A stretch of DNA of 64,000 nucleotides from Clostridium cavendishii DSM 21758 (GTDB taxonomy: Bacteria; Bacillota; Clostridia; Clostridiales; Clostridiaceae), in contig NZ_FQZB01000013.1 of assembly GCF_900141845.1 (NCBI RefSeq), positions 1 to 64,000 of the forward strand, read 5' to 3'. Below are positions 1-8,743 of this stretch, piece after piece (the stretch's first letter is position 1; each line of letters opens with the position of its first letter). A program made the position numbers and the translations under genes. The notes below the pieces were generated by a model. That model had not been told where the DNA came from. It worked only from the letters and a program-made list of their open reading frames with translations, and made no database searches.

Positions 1-38
1 CCAGCGTTCGTCCTGAGCCAGGATCAAACTCTCAATTT
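1..38 (-). rRNA. rrs: 16S rRNA, 5' end only
   Basis: The reverse complement contains the conserved bacterial 16S start (AGAGTTTGATCCTGGCTCAG), followed by GACGAACGCTGG running to the window edge. By comparison with other 16S genes the mature 5' end lies near position 38. Only the first 38 or so bases are present; the gene continues outside the window to the left. The rest of the rRNA operon cannot be seen. Confidence 0.97.
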
Positions 39-162
39 AAAGTTTGTAGCTCATTACTGTTGTATGTCTTATGATTTAAATCATAAAGAATTGCTGGTCA
101 TATATTTTCTTGCTCTGTTTAATTTTCAAAGACCTAATCGCCATCACTTGATGACTTTTACT

Positions 163-191
163 ATATTATCACCAAAACTTTTCTTTGTCAA
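163..191 (-). promoter_or_regulatory. sigma-A promoter of the rRNA operon
   Basis: On the minus strand a perfect -35 TTGACA (186-191) is separated by 17 bases from a -10 TAATAT (163-168), pointing at the 16S gene about 120 bases downstream. The leader that follows carries a boxA-like stretch (TCTTTGAAAATTAAAC) and an 18-bp perfect palindrome at 69-86, probably part of antitermination or rRNA processing. Promoter strength and start site are inferred, not seen. Confidence 0.8.
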
Positions 192-247
192 TAACTTTTC
201 TAAATTTTTTTCACTTTCAAAAGTAAACTTATTATTTGTTATTGCTC

Positions 248-268
248 ATCTCAGCGACGTTTATTATA
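248..268 (-). promoter_or_regulatory. possible upstream rRNA promoter (P1) -10 and start region
   Basis: A TATAAT (263-268, minus strand) is followed by AAAC and then GTCGCTGAGA. The same motif follows the perfect -10 of the tRNA operon promoter at 23696. No good -35 hexamer is visible 16-18 bases upstream, so this is a candidate tandem rRNA promoter rather than a firm one. The remaining sequence to 485 shows no gene. Confidence 0.45.
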
Positions 269-485
269 GTATCATGCCTTAATAATATATTTAATTTCTA
301 ATTTTCGATTTTTCAAATATATTTCAGAATTGCTTCAATTATATCCTTTTTACGTTAGTATATATATAAGGATACTCTTGGCTATGTTTACGTTATTCTT
401 ATTATAAATTTCTTTATACCACTTAACTTATCTCTTATATTTGTGTAAAATTAATATATCAATCTAAAACCGGAGGTAAGAAAAA

Positions 486-1505
486 ATGAAAAAAAGACTA
501 ATTTTTCCATTAATATTAAGTTTATTTGTCGTATCTTGTTCACAAGCTAAATCTTCCTCTACTGATAAAAGTACTGAAAAAACTAAAGATTCAAATTCTT
601 CTTTTAGTATTTCTCAAAGTAATAATAGTGGAGATCAAAACAATTCAACAAAACCACCTACAACTTTAACTATATCAGGCGATATTTCTTTTCCCAATGT
701 TTTTGTAAATAGTTCTGATAATCTAATTTTTTCAAACTGGGGTGATAATTTTAAAATTTATAAAAGTAAAATGGCTGATACTTTAAAACTTCAAGATATA
801 TCAAAAGCAGAATCACCCTTAGACTTTTCTTCTTATTCACTATCAGCTTTTGGTGATGATATATACTTTGCCAATGCTTCTGATAGCTCTGCACTATATA
901 AGATGACATTTTCAGATACTAAACCACAAAAAATATCTGAAGATAGTGTTACTAGTATAGTAGCCAAAACAGATGGAGTATATTATATAAATAAATCTCA
1001 GGATAATAAACTATGCAAATATAATTATGATAAAAAAAATATATCAGCATTAAGCCAAGACTCAGTTGGTAAATTCATAACTTCTGATAATATAGCATTT
1101 TACCAAAATGCTTCCGATAATTTTAATTTGTATGCAATTGATACAACTGGTAATAATAAAATCAAGCTATCTAAATTTGCAGTAGAAAGCTTTGGTATTG
1201 CCAATAATATTATTTATTGCGTAAATACTGCTGATAACAATAATATTTATGCTATTGATTTAAAAGATTTATCAACAAAAAAAGTATTAGAAGTAAATGC
1301 TGAAAACATTGTTTCTTATAAAGATACTATTTATTTTATAAATAATTCTGACGCTAAGAATCTTTACAGCTTTAAATCTTCTGATAAAATTTCTGCTACT
1401 CCCCTAATAAAAACTGGAGTAGATACATATTATATCTTTAACGATAGTATAATGTACAGTGGAACAACTAATAAAAATTCTATATTCTCAAGTAAATTGA
1501 AATAA
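486..1505 (+). CDS. secreted lipoprotein with beta-propeller-like repeats
   Basis: 339-residue protein with a lipoprotein signal: KKR charged start, hydrophobic stretch and a VVSC lipobox with the lipidated Cys at about residue 18. A Ser/Thr/Asn-rich linker (about 19-65) leads to at least six degenerate repeats of roughly 40 residues. Each has a Tyr/Phe-x-Asn-x-(S/T)-D-x-x-x-(L/I)-Y core, for example NASDSSALY, NASDNFNLY and NNSDAKNLY. This is the pattern of DUF5050-type, low-density-lipoprotein-receptor-like beta-propellers of clostridia. The RBS (CCGGAGGT) is 8 bases before the ATG. The gene stands alone and converges on murD. Function is unknown; an extracellular binding role is inferred from the fold only. 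Confidence 0.8.
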   Translation: MKKRLIFPLILSLFVVSCSQAKSSSTDKSTEKTKDSNSSFSISQSNNSGDQNNSTKPPTTLTISGDISFPNVFVNSSDNLIFSNWGDNFKIYKSKMADTLKLQDISKAESPLDFSSYSLSAFGDDIYFANASDSSALYKMTFSDTKPQKISEDSVTSIVAKTDGVYYINKSQDNKLCKYNYDKKNISALSQDSVGKFITSDNIAFYQNASDNFNLYAIDTTGNNKIKLSKFAVESFGIANNIIYCVNTADNNNIYAIDLKDLSTKKVLEVNAENIVSYKDTIYFINNSDAKNLYSFKSSDKISATPLIKTGVDTYYIFNDSIMYSGTTNKNSIFSSKLK

Positions 1506-1555
1506 AAAAATCCATCTGATATTAAATATATATTTTTATCAGATGGATTTTTTAT
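1505..1555. terminator. bidirectional terminator
   Basis: AAATCCATCTGAT and ATCAGATGGATTT form a 13-bp stem, A-rich on one side and T-rich on the other. It lies between the convergent lipoprotein gene and murD and can terminate both. Confidence 0.85.
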
Positions 1556-1558
1556 TTA

Positions 1559-2938
1559 TTATTTAATGTTTTTTACAATTTCTTTAAATGCATTACCTCT
1601 TTGCTCAAAGTTAGCAAACATATCAAAACTAGCACAGGCTGGCGAAAGTGCTACTATATCTCCCTCTTCTGCTATGGCTTTAGCCTTTTGTACAGCTTCT
1701 TCTAATGTATTTACTTCTATTATATGAACAGATATGCCTTTTTCTTCTTTTAATTTATTAAATACATCTAATATCTTAGGTTTTGTTGCCCCTAAAACTA
1801 TTAAATGCTTTATATAATCATAACCTTCAAATGCTAAAGGTTCAAATGGTATATGCTTATCATATCCTCCAGCTATTAATATTACCTTTTGTTCAAAAGC
1901 TTTTAATGTAGCTAATGTTCTAGTCGGACTTGAAGCAATTGAATCATTATAATATTTAACACCGTCTAAGGTTCTTATATATTCACTTCTGTGCATAACT
2001 CCACCAAACGTTGTAGCTACATTTTTCATAGATTCTATGCTTACATCATCTACTGTAGCTAAAAATGCTGCTAGATAATTTTCTACATTATGCATTCCTC
2101 TTATAACTATATCCTCTTTTTTGCAAACTTCTTTTCCCATAACATAAAGCTTTCCATTTTCAAAATAAGCACCTTCTATAAGCTTTTGTTTAGATGTAAA
2201 TTCTCTAACTATTCCCTTCGCTTCACTTCTAAAGTTTCTAGTTATATCATTCTCTCTATTAATAATTAACAATTGATTATTTTCTTGGAACTTAAATATA
2301 TTCTTTTTAGCTTCTATATATTCATTCATATCTTTATGCATATCTAAATGATTAGGGGCCAAATTAGTAACAACAGCCACATCTATAGGTAATGACATAG
2401 TCATAAGCTGAAAACTTGAAAGTTCTAATACTATTTTATCATTTGGGTTTATTTCTTCTATATTTGAAAATAAAGGGGTTCCTATGTTTCCTCCAACCCA
2501 AGTTTTATACCCTTCCTCTATAAGTATCTTAGATATTATTGTTGTTGTTGTTGTTTTTCCATCACTACCTGTGACTCCATATATTTTACCAGGACAATAT
2601 CTAACAAACTCCTCCATTTCAGAAGTTATATATGAACCTTCATTCTTTGCTCTTACTAAAGCCTCACTATCAATTCTCATAGAAGGTGTTTTAAATACAA
2701 CATCAAATCCTGTTAAATTATTTAAATAATCTTCACCTAAACTTAATTTAACACCTTTATTTTTAAAGTCTATAGCCACTTCCCCTAAAGCCTCTTCTGT
2801 TTTTTTATCAAAAGCTGTTACTTTAGCATCTAATTTTATTAAAAAGTTTATTAAAGGAATGTTACTAACTCCTATACCTACAACGGCTACATTCTTCCCT
2901 TTTATAAAACTCTTAAATTCATTAAAATTTTTCTTCAT
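1559..2938 (-). CDS. murD: UDP-N-acetylmuramoyl-L-alanine--D-glutamate ligase
   Basis: Cytoplasmic Mur ligase that adds D-Glu to UDP-MurNAc-L-Ala in peptidoglycan precursor synthesis. It has an N-terminal Rossmann-like UDP-binding part (VAVVGIGVSN), the Mur ligase P-loop GSDGKTTTT near residue 130, and the C-terminal ligase domain with HRSEYI and ALSPACASFDMF. I start it at the ATG at 2938 because GGAGG (2944-2948) sits correctly before it; a TTG four codons upstream overlaps that RBS. Product is 459 residues, usual for MurD. It is not in a dcw cluster here; murC lies alone at 44846. Regulation is not visible. Confidence 0.96.
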   Translation of the reverse strand: MKKNFNEFKSFIKGKNVAVVGIGVSNIPLINFLIKLDAKVTAFDKKTEEALGEVAIDFKNKGVKLSLGEDYLNNLTGFDVVFKTPSMRIDSEALVRAKNEGSYITSEMEEFVRYCPGKIYGVTGSDGKTTTTTIISKILIEEGYKTWVGGNIGTPLFSNIEEINPNDKIVLELSSFQLMTMSLPIDVAVVTNLAPNHLDMHKDMNEYIEAKKNIFKFQENNQLLIINRENDITRNFRSEAKGIVREFTSKQKLIEGAYFENGKLYVMGKEVCKKEDIVIRGMHNVENYLAAFLATVDDVSIESMKNVATTFGGVMHRSEYIRTLDGVKYYNDSIASSPTRTLATLKAFEQKVILIAGGYDKHIPFEPLAFEGYDYIKHLIVLGATKPKILDVFNKLKEEKGISVHIIEVNTLEEAVQKAKAIAEEGDIVALSPACASFDMFANFEQRGNAFKEIVKNIK

Positions 2939-3183
2939 AATTGCCTCCAAATTTATACTAATTACGCACTCATTAATTAATGGTATCCCATTTCTTTCTA
3001 ATTATAACACTTATAAAAAATTTATTCTATTAATCATATAGTTTTATTGATAATTTATAAAAGCTATAAATTGTTATTGATTACATCATTTAATTAAATA
3101 TATCACGCTTAATATAATGTTATATTTCTTAAAATATAAAAGTAAAGTATGCACTCCTATAAACATACCTTATAAGTCATTCA

Positions 3184-3456
3184 TTACTTGAATATATTTT
3201 TCAAACCAAGTCTTTCTATTTTCGCTTCTATATAATCATTATCTGTACTATATAGTCCTAACTCTTTCATTCTTTCAAAATATTCAGCACCTGAAAAAGT
3301 ATGCCTTACAGCATTCCCTCCCTCCGTATTTAACCTTTCATTTGCATATGCTATTATATCCCCTATAGCTGTTTCCCTAGATAGAGTCACCATGCTTTCT
3401 CCCCTTATATATTTTACTGCATTAAAACCTGCCAATGTTCCTGTTACTATAGCCTC
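3184..3456 (-). pseudogene. C-terminal fragment of split FAD-dependent oxidoreductase
   Basis: The frame reads EAIVTGTLAGFNAVKYIRG and ends with IERLGLKNIFK. This is the expected C-terminal part of the oxidoreductase whose N-terminal part lies at 6144-7172 and breaks off at GHTE. In my recollection of the family, GHTE is followed directly by AIVTGTLAG. The fragment has no RBS or plausible start of its own: upstream residues (LLGRP) come from the inserted DNA. So this is one gene cut in two by about 2.7 kb, and the piece is probably not expressed. The frame itself is undamaged, which suggests a recent insertion. Confidence 0.85.
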
Positions 3457-3471
3457 TGGTCGCCCTAACAA

Positions 3472-3790
3472 AGAACAATTACTTTAAAATTTATGTAGTA
3501 TTATAACATATTTTATAAAAAGAGTTTATGCTTTTTGGATATTAAATTCAAAAATTATATGTATTTTAATGATATATAAATTACCTAAATTAATATTTTT
3601 GTAATTAATTTAGATATTAATAATAAGCGCCTACTCTGTTTATATAGTAAGCATTATTTCACCACTCTTTATTAGCTCATTTATGTTTACTTTAGTTAGT
3701 GTTATAGTTCTTATTATTTAATGTTTTAATATAGTTAAAATCTATCGATTTATTATTTGTATTCTAAAGGTAACTTTGTAAACTTCATCT
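3472..3790. other. AT-rich spacer without recognised feature
   Basis: About 320 bases inside the inserted segment, between the split-gene junction and the M15 pseudogene. I see no ORF with an RBS, no tRNA-like structure and no clear terminator. Confidence 0.6.
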
Positions 3791-4350
3791 TTATTGTAAA
3801 AAAAGGAATTTCAGGTGATAAAGTGAATTATATCTTCCTAATCCACCATTTCCCAAAATTCCTTCTGCATTATGCTTAGCACATCTATACCCTGAGTTTA
3901 TTCTAATTGATTTTCCACCTAATTTTGCTTTTAAAGCCTCTAGTCTAAGTAACAAAGATGTCTTCATTCCTCCACCTAATGAACCACAACACGGACATTT
4001 AAACTCTGATTGAGAAAAATGTGGTGTACTTGCACCACAACTGGGTTTTGATAACCATTCTGAAACTTTACTATTAGTAGCTGAACCAACAATACCATCT
4101 GTTGTGATTCCACTAGCAGACTGAATACCCTTTTCTGCATCTAAAGTACACTGTCCAAAACTTCCATCAGCCCCATATGATCCTAAATCGAATCCCAACT
4201 GAATTAATTTCTGCTGCAACGCTTTTACTTCTGTACCGTATCCCCCTCCTTAATAACCCCATTTGTTTTAACAACATTTAACAGCGCCAGTAATAATGAA
4301 AAAATAAGTGTAATCATTATTACTATTCTTTTTTGATACGATACTTTCAT
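3791..4350 (-). pseudogene. frameshifted peptidoglycan-binding / peptidase M15 protein
   Basis: An ATG at 4350 with RBS AGGGGGA encodes a basic start and one membrane segment or signal (KRIVIMITLIFSLLLALL), then runs to a stop after KEGDTVQK. In another frame the protein resumes as GTEVKALQQKLIQLGFDLGS, a PG_binding_1 domain, then a Peptidase_M15_3 domain (HFSQSEFKCPCCG, INSGYRCAKHNAE). One extra G in the G-run of AAGGAGGGGGATAC would restore a single frame. The M15 domain then degenerates after NAEG and lacks its C-terminal metal-binding end. Such enzymes are D-Ala-D-Ala or L-Ala-D-Glu type peptidases, common in phage lysins. It is inactive as it stands. Confidence 0.8.
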
Positions 4351-4603
4351 TTCTATTCCCCCTTATTTTTCATTCCTGATTATATCAGCATGTTTTCCAT
4401 ATATTATAAATATAAATCATATAATATTTGTTTTATGAATAATTTACAATTATTGGATATTGTGCTAAACTATATATTGTTATGGATAATATTGTATTTT
4501 ATAATTTAACACAATATTTTTTTCATAAAATATCAAACTTATAGGGGGGAAGATTAATATAATAAGAAAGTTATCAATAGGATAATTTTCATAAATACTA
4601 AAA

Positions 4604-4690
4604 GATTATGAGTTTACCCTTTTAAGTACAAAATCTGGTTGGGTAAAATTAAATTACAAATGTAAAACTGGATAGGTTAGTGAATAATTA
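4604..4690 (+). pseudogene. remnant of a bacterial SH3 domain
   Basis: The plus frame reads LLSTKSGWVKLNYKCKTG, then TAG, then VSE and another stop. This matches the C-terminal half of bacterial SH3_3 domains (SGWVKVNYNGKTGYVS), with the Tyr codon turned into a stop. No start codon or N-terminal half remains. It lies about 85 bases before the intact SH3 protein at 4775. The rest of 4351-4774 is AT-rich spacer with no other recognised feature. Confidence 0.6.
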
Positions 4691-4774
4691 ATAAAAATTA
4701 CACAATGTAATTATAAAACTTGGATTAAATAAAAATATGGTCATATTTAATTAAATTAAAAAGGGGAGATATAA

Positions 4775-5128
4775 ATGATTAATAAAAAAATATTAAGTTT
4801 AGTAATAGGTACATCAATGTTATTAAGTTATATTCCAGCTACATCTGTAATGGCAGCAGAAACTAAAACACCAACTAAATTAACTATAAATAGAGCTTAT
4901 GAAGGTATTGGAGAAGCAAAAGTAGTTAATTGTTATTCTTTAGAGGTACACAAAAGTACTTCTGTTAGCTCTACAACTATTGGATGGCTTCAAAAAGATC
5001 AAGTAGTTATGGTTGATCATTCTTATGAAACTGATGCAAATCCATCATGGGCTTGTGTATCATATACCAATTCTAGTGGGCAATTTATACGTGGATTTGT
5101 TAAAAACTATTATTTAAAAATGTTATAA
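4775..5128 (+). CDS. secreted SH3-like domain protein
   Basis: 117-residue exported protein. Residues 1-28 are a classical signal peptide (Lys-rich start, hydrophobic core, cleavage near VMA-A-ET). The remaining 90 residues carry one bacterial SH3-like domain: SLEVHKSTSVSSTTIGWLQKDQVV, then SWACVSYTNSSGQFIRGFVKNYYL. Such domains bind cell-wall peptides; no catalytic domain is attached. The RBS AAGGGGAGA lies 6 bases before the ATG, and a terminator follows at 5179. It is the only apparently intact gene in the inserted segment and may be a lysin or wall-targeting fragment carried by the element. Function as a wall-binding or bacteriocin-like factor is a guess. Confidence 0.75.
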   Translation: MINKKILSLVIGTSMLLSYIPATSVMAAETKTPTKLTINRAYEGIGEAKVVNCYSLEVHKSTSVSSTTIGWLQKDQVVMVDHSYETDANPSWACVSYTNSSGQFIRGFVKNYYLKML

Positions 5129-5178
5129 TCAAATAATAAATGGTACAACCATACCATTAATATAAAATAATCATACTC

Positions 5179-5224
5179 AAATAGGCAAAATGTTCCTGAG
5201 TGAAGAATATCTTGCCTATTTTTA
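5179..5224 (+). terminator. terminator of the SH3 gene
   Basis: AATAGGCAA (5180-5188) pairs with TTGCCTATT (5212-5220), followed by TTTTAT. Stem of 9 bp, loop about 23 bases. Confidence 0.7.
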
Positions 5225-5286
5225 TGAGTAAATTAATAATAAAATGAAAAAACAGCACCTAGAAATCTACTTTACTAAATTGAAAC

Positions 5287-5677
5287 TTATTCAATAAGCT
5301 CCTTTGCTTCATTTAGTATTCTTTTTGAACTCTCAAATTGAAAAAGTTTCATTGCTTCCTCATATGTCATTAAATAAGCAACTTCTAATTCCTCTGCTTG
5401 ATAACATAGTTGTTGGTTATCATACTCTGCAATAAAATATAGAATTCTTTTAATCACATCTTTCTTATTAGGAATTGGATGCTTATCAGTTGCCCTAAAC
5501 CCTGCAATAATTTGTGTTATTATACCTATTTCTTCATATATCTTCTTCAGTTTCATTTCCTTCAATATGTCATTTAGGAAATCCATAAAATCCTTCTAAC
5601 GATTTCACAATACAGAAATAAATATCATTGTCTTTGCGTGTAAATACTACTGCTCCACTTGATACTTCATATTGCAT
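5287..5677 (-). pseudogene. broken Nudix hydrolase (bis-nucleosyl-tetraphosphatase type)
   Basis: From ATG 5677 the frame reads MQYEVSSGAVVFTRKDND, then the Nudix lead-in LEGFYGFPK, then TGA where the family has Gly, then HIEGNETEE. The protein resumes in another frame as KKIYEEIGIITQIIAGF and runs through KKDVIKRILYFIAEYDN to the C-terminal AMKLFQFESSKRILNEA. The Nudix box (Gx5Ex7REUxEExGU) is therefore hit twice: a nonsense change of the Gly codon, and loss of about 13-14 bases (the xxAxRE part) that shifts the frame. No functional hydrolase can be made. Family assignment to diadenosine-tetraphosphatase-like Nudix proteins rests on the residues quoted. Confidence 0.85.
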
Positions 5678-5759
5678 AACATACATCCGTCAAATTACCA
5701 TTTATTTTACTCAACACCAAACTGGAATTTGTTGAATTGAAACTAGAATCAAACTATTC

Positions 5760-6023
5760 CTACTGAAACTCACTAATTAACTTCATAAGGCTCCCTGATA
5801 GATTTATTGTTTCAATTGTATTAATAACTTCTGCATAGCTGTTCTTGTCTTTAGTATCCTTCACTTTTTCAAACTGTTCTGATGATTCTATACTCAGGCG
5901 TATCATAATCTCCATAAACATGCCGCGGTGTTTGATATTATTAATAATATTTTCTGCAAAGGTTTCATATGCCGTTTCAAATGATTTATCAGTAGTAATT
6001 ATAGTCTTAACTATTATATTCAT
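5760..6023 (-). CDS. hypothetical protein, possibly a fragment
   Basis: Open frame of 87 residues starting MNIIVKTIITTDKSFETAYE and ending LSGSLMKLISEFQ, soluble, with no signal or membrane segment. I do not recognise it. There is no Shine-Dalgarno sequence before the ATG, and it sits in the inserted segment among broken genes, so it may be a leftover of a longer gene rather than an expressed one. Confidence 0.35.
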   Translation of the reverse strand: MNIIVKTIITTDKSFETAYETFAENIINNIKHRGMFMEIMIRLSIESSEQFEKVKDTKDKNSYAEVINTIETINLSGSLMKLISEFQ

Positions 6024-6143
6024 ATATGTGTGAAATCAATTCATAATATCACAGCAATTATCTTTATTTTCACACCATAATAATTCATATATATAATAAG
6101 GAATATTTAAAAATTATCTAAATAAATAATTCTTAAATATTCT

Positions 6144-7172
6144 TTAATCTAAAAGTTGTTGTTTGTAACATCTACCTTCTGTATGACCTACAAAAAATCC
6201 TGATTTTTCACCTGCGCAAAACATATTGTCTATCCCTAAGACTTGCATAAAATTATTTCTAGGTGTAGCTACCAGATACCTAACTGAATTTCCTATACCA
6301 CCTGAATAAGGATCTATATATCTAGCTTTTTCTAATCCCTTTATCTTCCTTAATTTTTCTAATGGATAATATGATGTCATAAGCTTTATATGTCCAGTAT
6401 CTAATAATATAACATTTTCGGCATATTCCTTTAATGCATATTGCTGACATACTTTCTGACCAAGCTTATTCATGTTTATATCTTCTTTTGGTACAGGTAA
6501 CAATACTACACCTTTTGTATCTAAATCATTAAGTATTTCCTCTGATAAGCATTCCCTAGGAAGTTCACAAGAACCACTTATAGCTCCTGGTACTCCACCT
6601 TCTCTTTCACCTTGTATATCCTTTATTCCTGCCTTTGAGCTTAAACTCACTCTCATTCCAAAGGTTGGGCATCTTAACACGCACATAGCACATCCATTAC
6701 CATACTTTGTACAGTTATCCATTGAACCTGTTGAACCTGTAGTTTCTATAAATGCATCAGCCTCAACAATACTCTTGTCTGCAAATTGTATGTTTTTTAT
6801 TTTATCACTTACTTTTTGGACACCAGTAGCTCTAGATTTAAAAGTTATATTAATTCCACTATCTATTAAAAACTCTCTTACTAATGGTTCAGCTTTACTT
6901 ACGTCACATAACCATGCATGCTTATGACCTGAAAAATTTATATTCTTATGAATGGCTATAGAGTCCATTATACTTATAAACTCACCAGCTCCCATATTAA
7001 TTAACTCTTCTGCTGCTGTATATCTTCCATTATTGCGCATAATTCCACCAACATTTCCAACACCAAGCAATAAATCAGTTCTTTCATACAAATAAACATC
7101 AGCGCCAGCCTTTTTAGCAGAAATAGCTGCTGCACATCCTGCCCAGCCTCCTCCTATTATTACAACCTTCAT
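6144..7172 (-). pseudogene. N-terminal part of split FAD-dependent oxidoreductase
   Basis: Starts with a dinucleotide-binding fold (VVIIGGGWAGCAAA, residues 3-16). It has a conserved Cys-rich patch (CAMCVLRCPTFGMRV) and the late FAD contact MFCAGEKSGFFVGHTE. After GHTE the reading frame enters inserted DNA and ends with nine foreign residues (GRCYKQQLL-D). The expected C-terminal domain of about 90 residues lies 2.7 kb away at 3184-3456. The RBS AGAGGTG precedes the ATG, so a truncated 342-residue product could still be made. The family resembles clostridial GidA/HI0933-like flavoproteins of unknown substrate. Truncated enzyme activity is doubtful. Confidence 0.85.
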
Positions 7173-7278
7173 TTAAAACACCTCTGACTAAAATTCTATA
7201 TCATTACAATATTCTGTATAAAACTAATTAGTTACAATATTGATTAATTACAAAATGCCTACCACTTTAAAAAATATA

Positions 7279-7320
7279 AAAACACACCAAGGATGAAAAT
7301 CAACCTTGGCGTGTTTTTTC
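7279..7320 (-). terminator. terminator of glyS
   Basis: AACACGCCAAGG and CCTTGGTGTGTT pair as a 12-bp stem with one G-U pair, followed by TTTTTATATTTTT on the minus strand, immediately after the glyS stop codon. Confidence 0.9.
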
Positions 7321-8712
7321 TTAAAATTCTAAACTTTTAGCTATATAAGCTTCTAGCTCTTCTATTTTTATTCTAACTTGATTCATAGTATCTCTATCTC
7401 TTACTGTTACAGAATTATCTTCTAATGTATCGAAGTCAATTGTTATACAGTATGGAGTACCTATTTCATCTTGTCTTCTATATCTCTTACCTATACTACC
7501 AGCTTCATCATATTCAATGTTAAACTTCTTACTAAGTTCAGCATATACTTCATCAGCTTTCTCTGAAAGTTTCTTAGAAAGTGGTAATACAGCAGCTTTA
7601 TATGGAGCTAATGCTGGATGTAAGTGAAGAACTGTTCTTACATCTCCGCCTTCTAATTCTTCTTCATCATAAGCATCTACAAGCATTGCTAAAGCTACTC
7701 TATCTGCACCTAATGAAGGTTCTATAACATATGGTATATATTTTTCATTTGTTATTGGATCTAGATAGTTCATATCTTCTCCTGAGTGTTCTTGATGTTT
7801 ATTTAAGTCATAGTCTGTTCTATCAGCTATTCCCCAAAGTTCTCCCCATCCAAATGGGAATAAATATTCTATATCTGAAGTTGCATTTGAGTAGAAGCTT
7901 AATTCTTCTTGTGCATGGTCTCTCATTCTTAAATTGCTTTCTTGAACCCCTAAGTTTAATAAGAATTTCCAGCAATAATCTTTCCAATAATTAAACCACT
8001 CTAAATCTGTTCCTGGTTTACAGAAAAATTCTAATTCCATTTGTTCAAATTCTCTTGTTCTAAATGTAAAGTTACCTGGAGTTATTTCGTTTCTAAATGA
8101 TTTACCTATTTGAGCTATACCAAATGGAACTTTCTTTCTTGCAGTTCTTTGAGTTGATTTAAAGTTAACAAATATACCTTGAGCTGTTTCTGGTCTTAAG
8201 TATATTTCATTTTTAGCATCCTCAGTAACACCTTGGAAAGTTTTAAACATAAGATTGAATTTTCTTATATCTGTATAATTCATCTTTCCACACTTAGGAC
8301 AAACTATATTGTGCTTTTCTATATATTCTTTTAACTGTTCATTTGTCCAACCATCTGCTGAAGCTACTTCTGCTCCATTTTCAGTCATATGATCTTCTAC
8401 TATTTTATCAGCTCTAAATCTCGCCTTACATTCTTTACAATCCATTAATGGATCAGAAAATCCACCAATATGTCCTGATGCCACCCAAACTTCCTTGTTC
8501 ATAAGTATTGCACAATCAAGGCCCACATTGTACTTACTTTCTTGAACAAACTTTTTCCACCAAGCCTTTTTAACGTTATTCTTGAACTCAACTCCTAATG
8601 GACCATAATCCCATGAATTCGCAAGTCCTCCGTATATGTCTGATCCTGGAAATATAATTCCTCTATTTTTACAAAGTGCTACTACTTTATCCATAGTCTT
8701 TTCTACTGCCAT
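7321..8712 (-). CDS. glyS: glycine--tRNA ligase, dimeric type
   Basis: Class II aminoacyl-tRNA synthetase charging tRNA-Gly, single-chain alpha2 type (GlyQS-unrelated). It has motif 1 region near SDIYGGLANSWDYGPLG, a zinc-like CKEC...CPKC pair (about residues 90-155), motif 2 FRNEITPGNFTFRTREFEQME, and motif 3 GADRVALAML followed by the HGTP anticodon-binding domain. GGAGG at 8721-8725 selects the ATG at 8712; an upstream in-frame ATG overlaps that RBS. Product is 463 residues, typical. Expression is controlled by the T-box leader upstream (8885-9085). Confidence 0.96.
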   Translation of the reverse strand: MAVEKTMDKVVALCKNRGIIFPGSDIYGGLANSWDYGPLGVEFKNNVKKAWWKKFVQESKYNVGLDCAILMNKEVWVASGHIGGFSDPLMDCKECKARFRADKIVEDHMTENGAEVASADGWTNEQLKEYIEKHNIVCPKCGKMNYTDIRKFNLMFKTFQGVTEDAKNEIYLRPETAQGIFVNFKSTQRTARKKVPFGIAQIGKSFRNEITPGNFTFRTREFEQMELEFFCKPGTDLEWFNYWKDYCWKFLLNLGVQESNLRMRDHAQEELSFYSNATSDIEYLFPFGWGELWGIADRTDYDLNKHQEHSGEDMNYLDPITNEKYIPYVIEPSLGADRVALAMLVDAYDEEELEGGDVRTVLHLHPALAPYKAAVLPLSKKLSEKADEVYAELSKKFNIEYDEAGSIGKRYRRQDEIGTPYCITIDFDTLEDNSVTVRDRDTMNQVRIKIEELEAYIAKSLEF

Positions 8713-8743
8713 AATCTTTACCTCCATTTATATTATTTATTAT

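Larger units (their letters stand above)
3457..6174. mobile_element. remnant insertion splitting an oxidoreductase gene
   Basis: The bounds are the two points where oxidoreductase coding similarity stops (about 3454-3457 and 6174-6176). Joining the two inner ends gives an imperfect palindrome centred on the crossover: TTGTTCTTTGTTA on one arm, TAACAAAGAACAA-like TTACAAACAACAA on the other. This is how a serine-integrase attP looks. No integrase or transposase gene survives inside. Contents are an M15 peptidase pseudogene, an SH3 remnant, an intact SH3 protein, a broken Nudix gene and one unknown ORF, with AT-rich spacers. A decayed phage or integrative element is the best reading; the class is inferred. 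Confidence 0.6.

Noticed and set aside
6472..6927. 151-codon plus-strand open frame opposite the oxidoreductase
   Set aside because: Antisense to a clear flavoprotein fold with a proper RBS; no RBS of its own.
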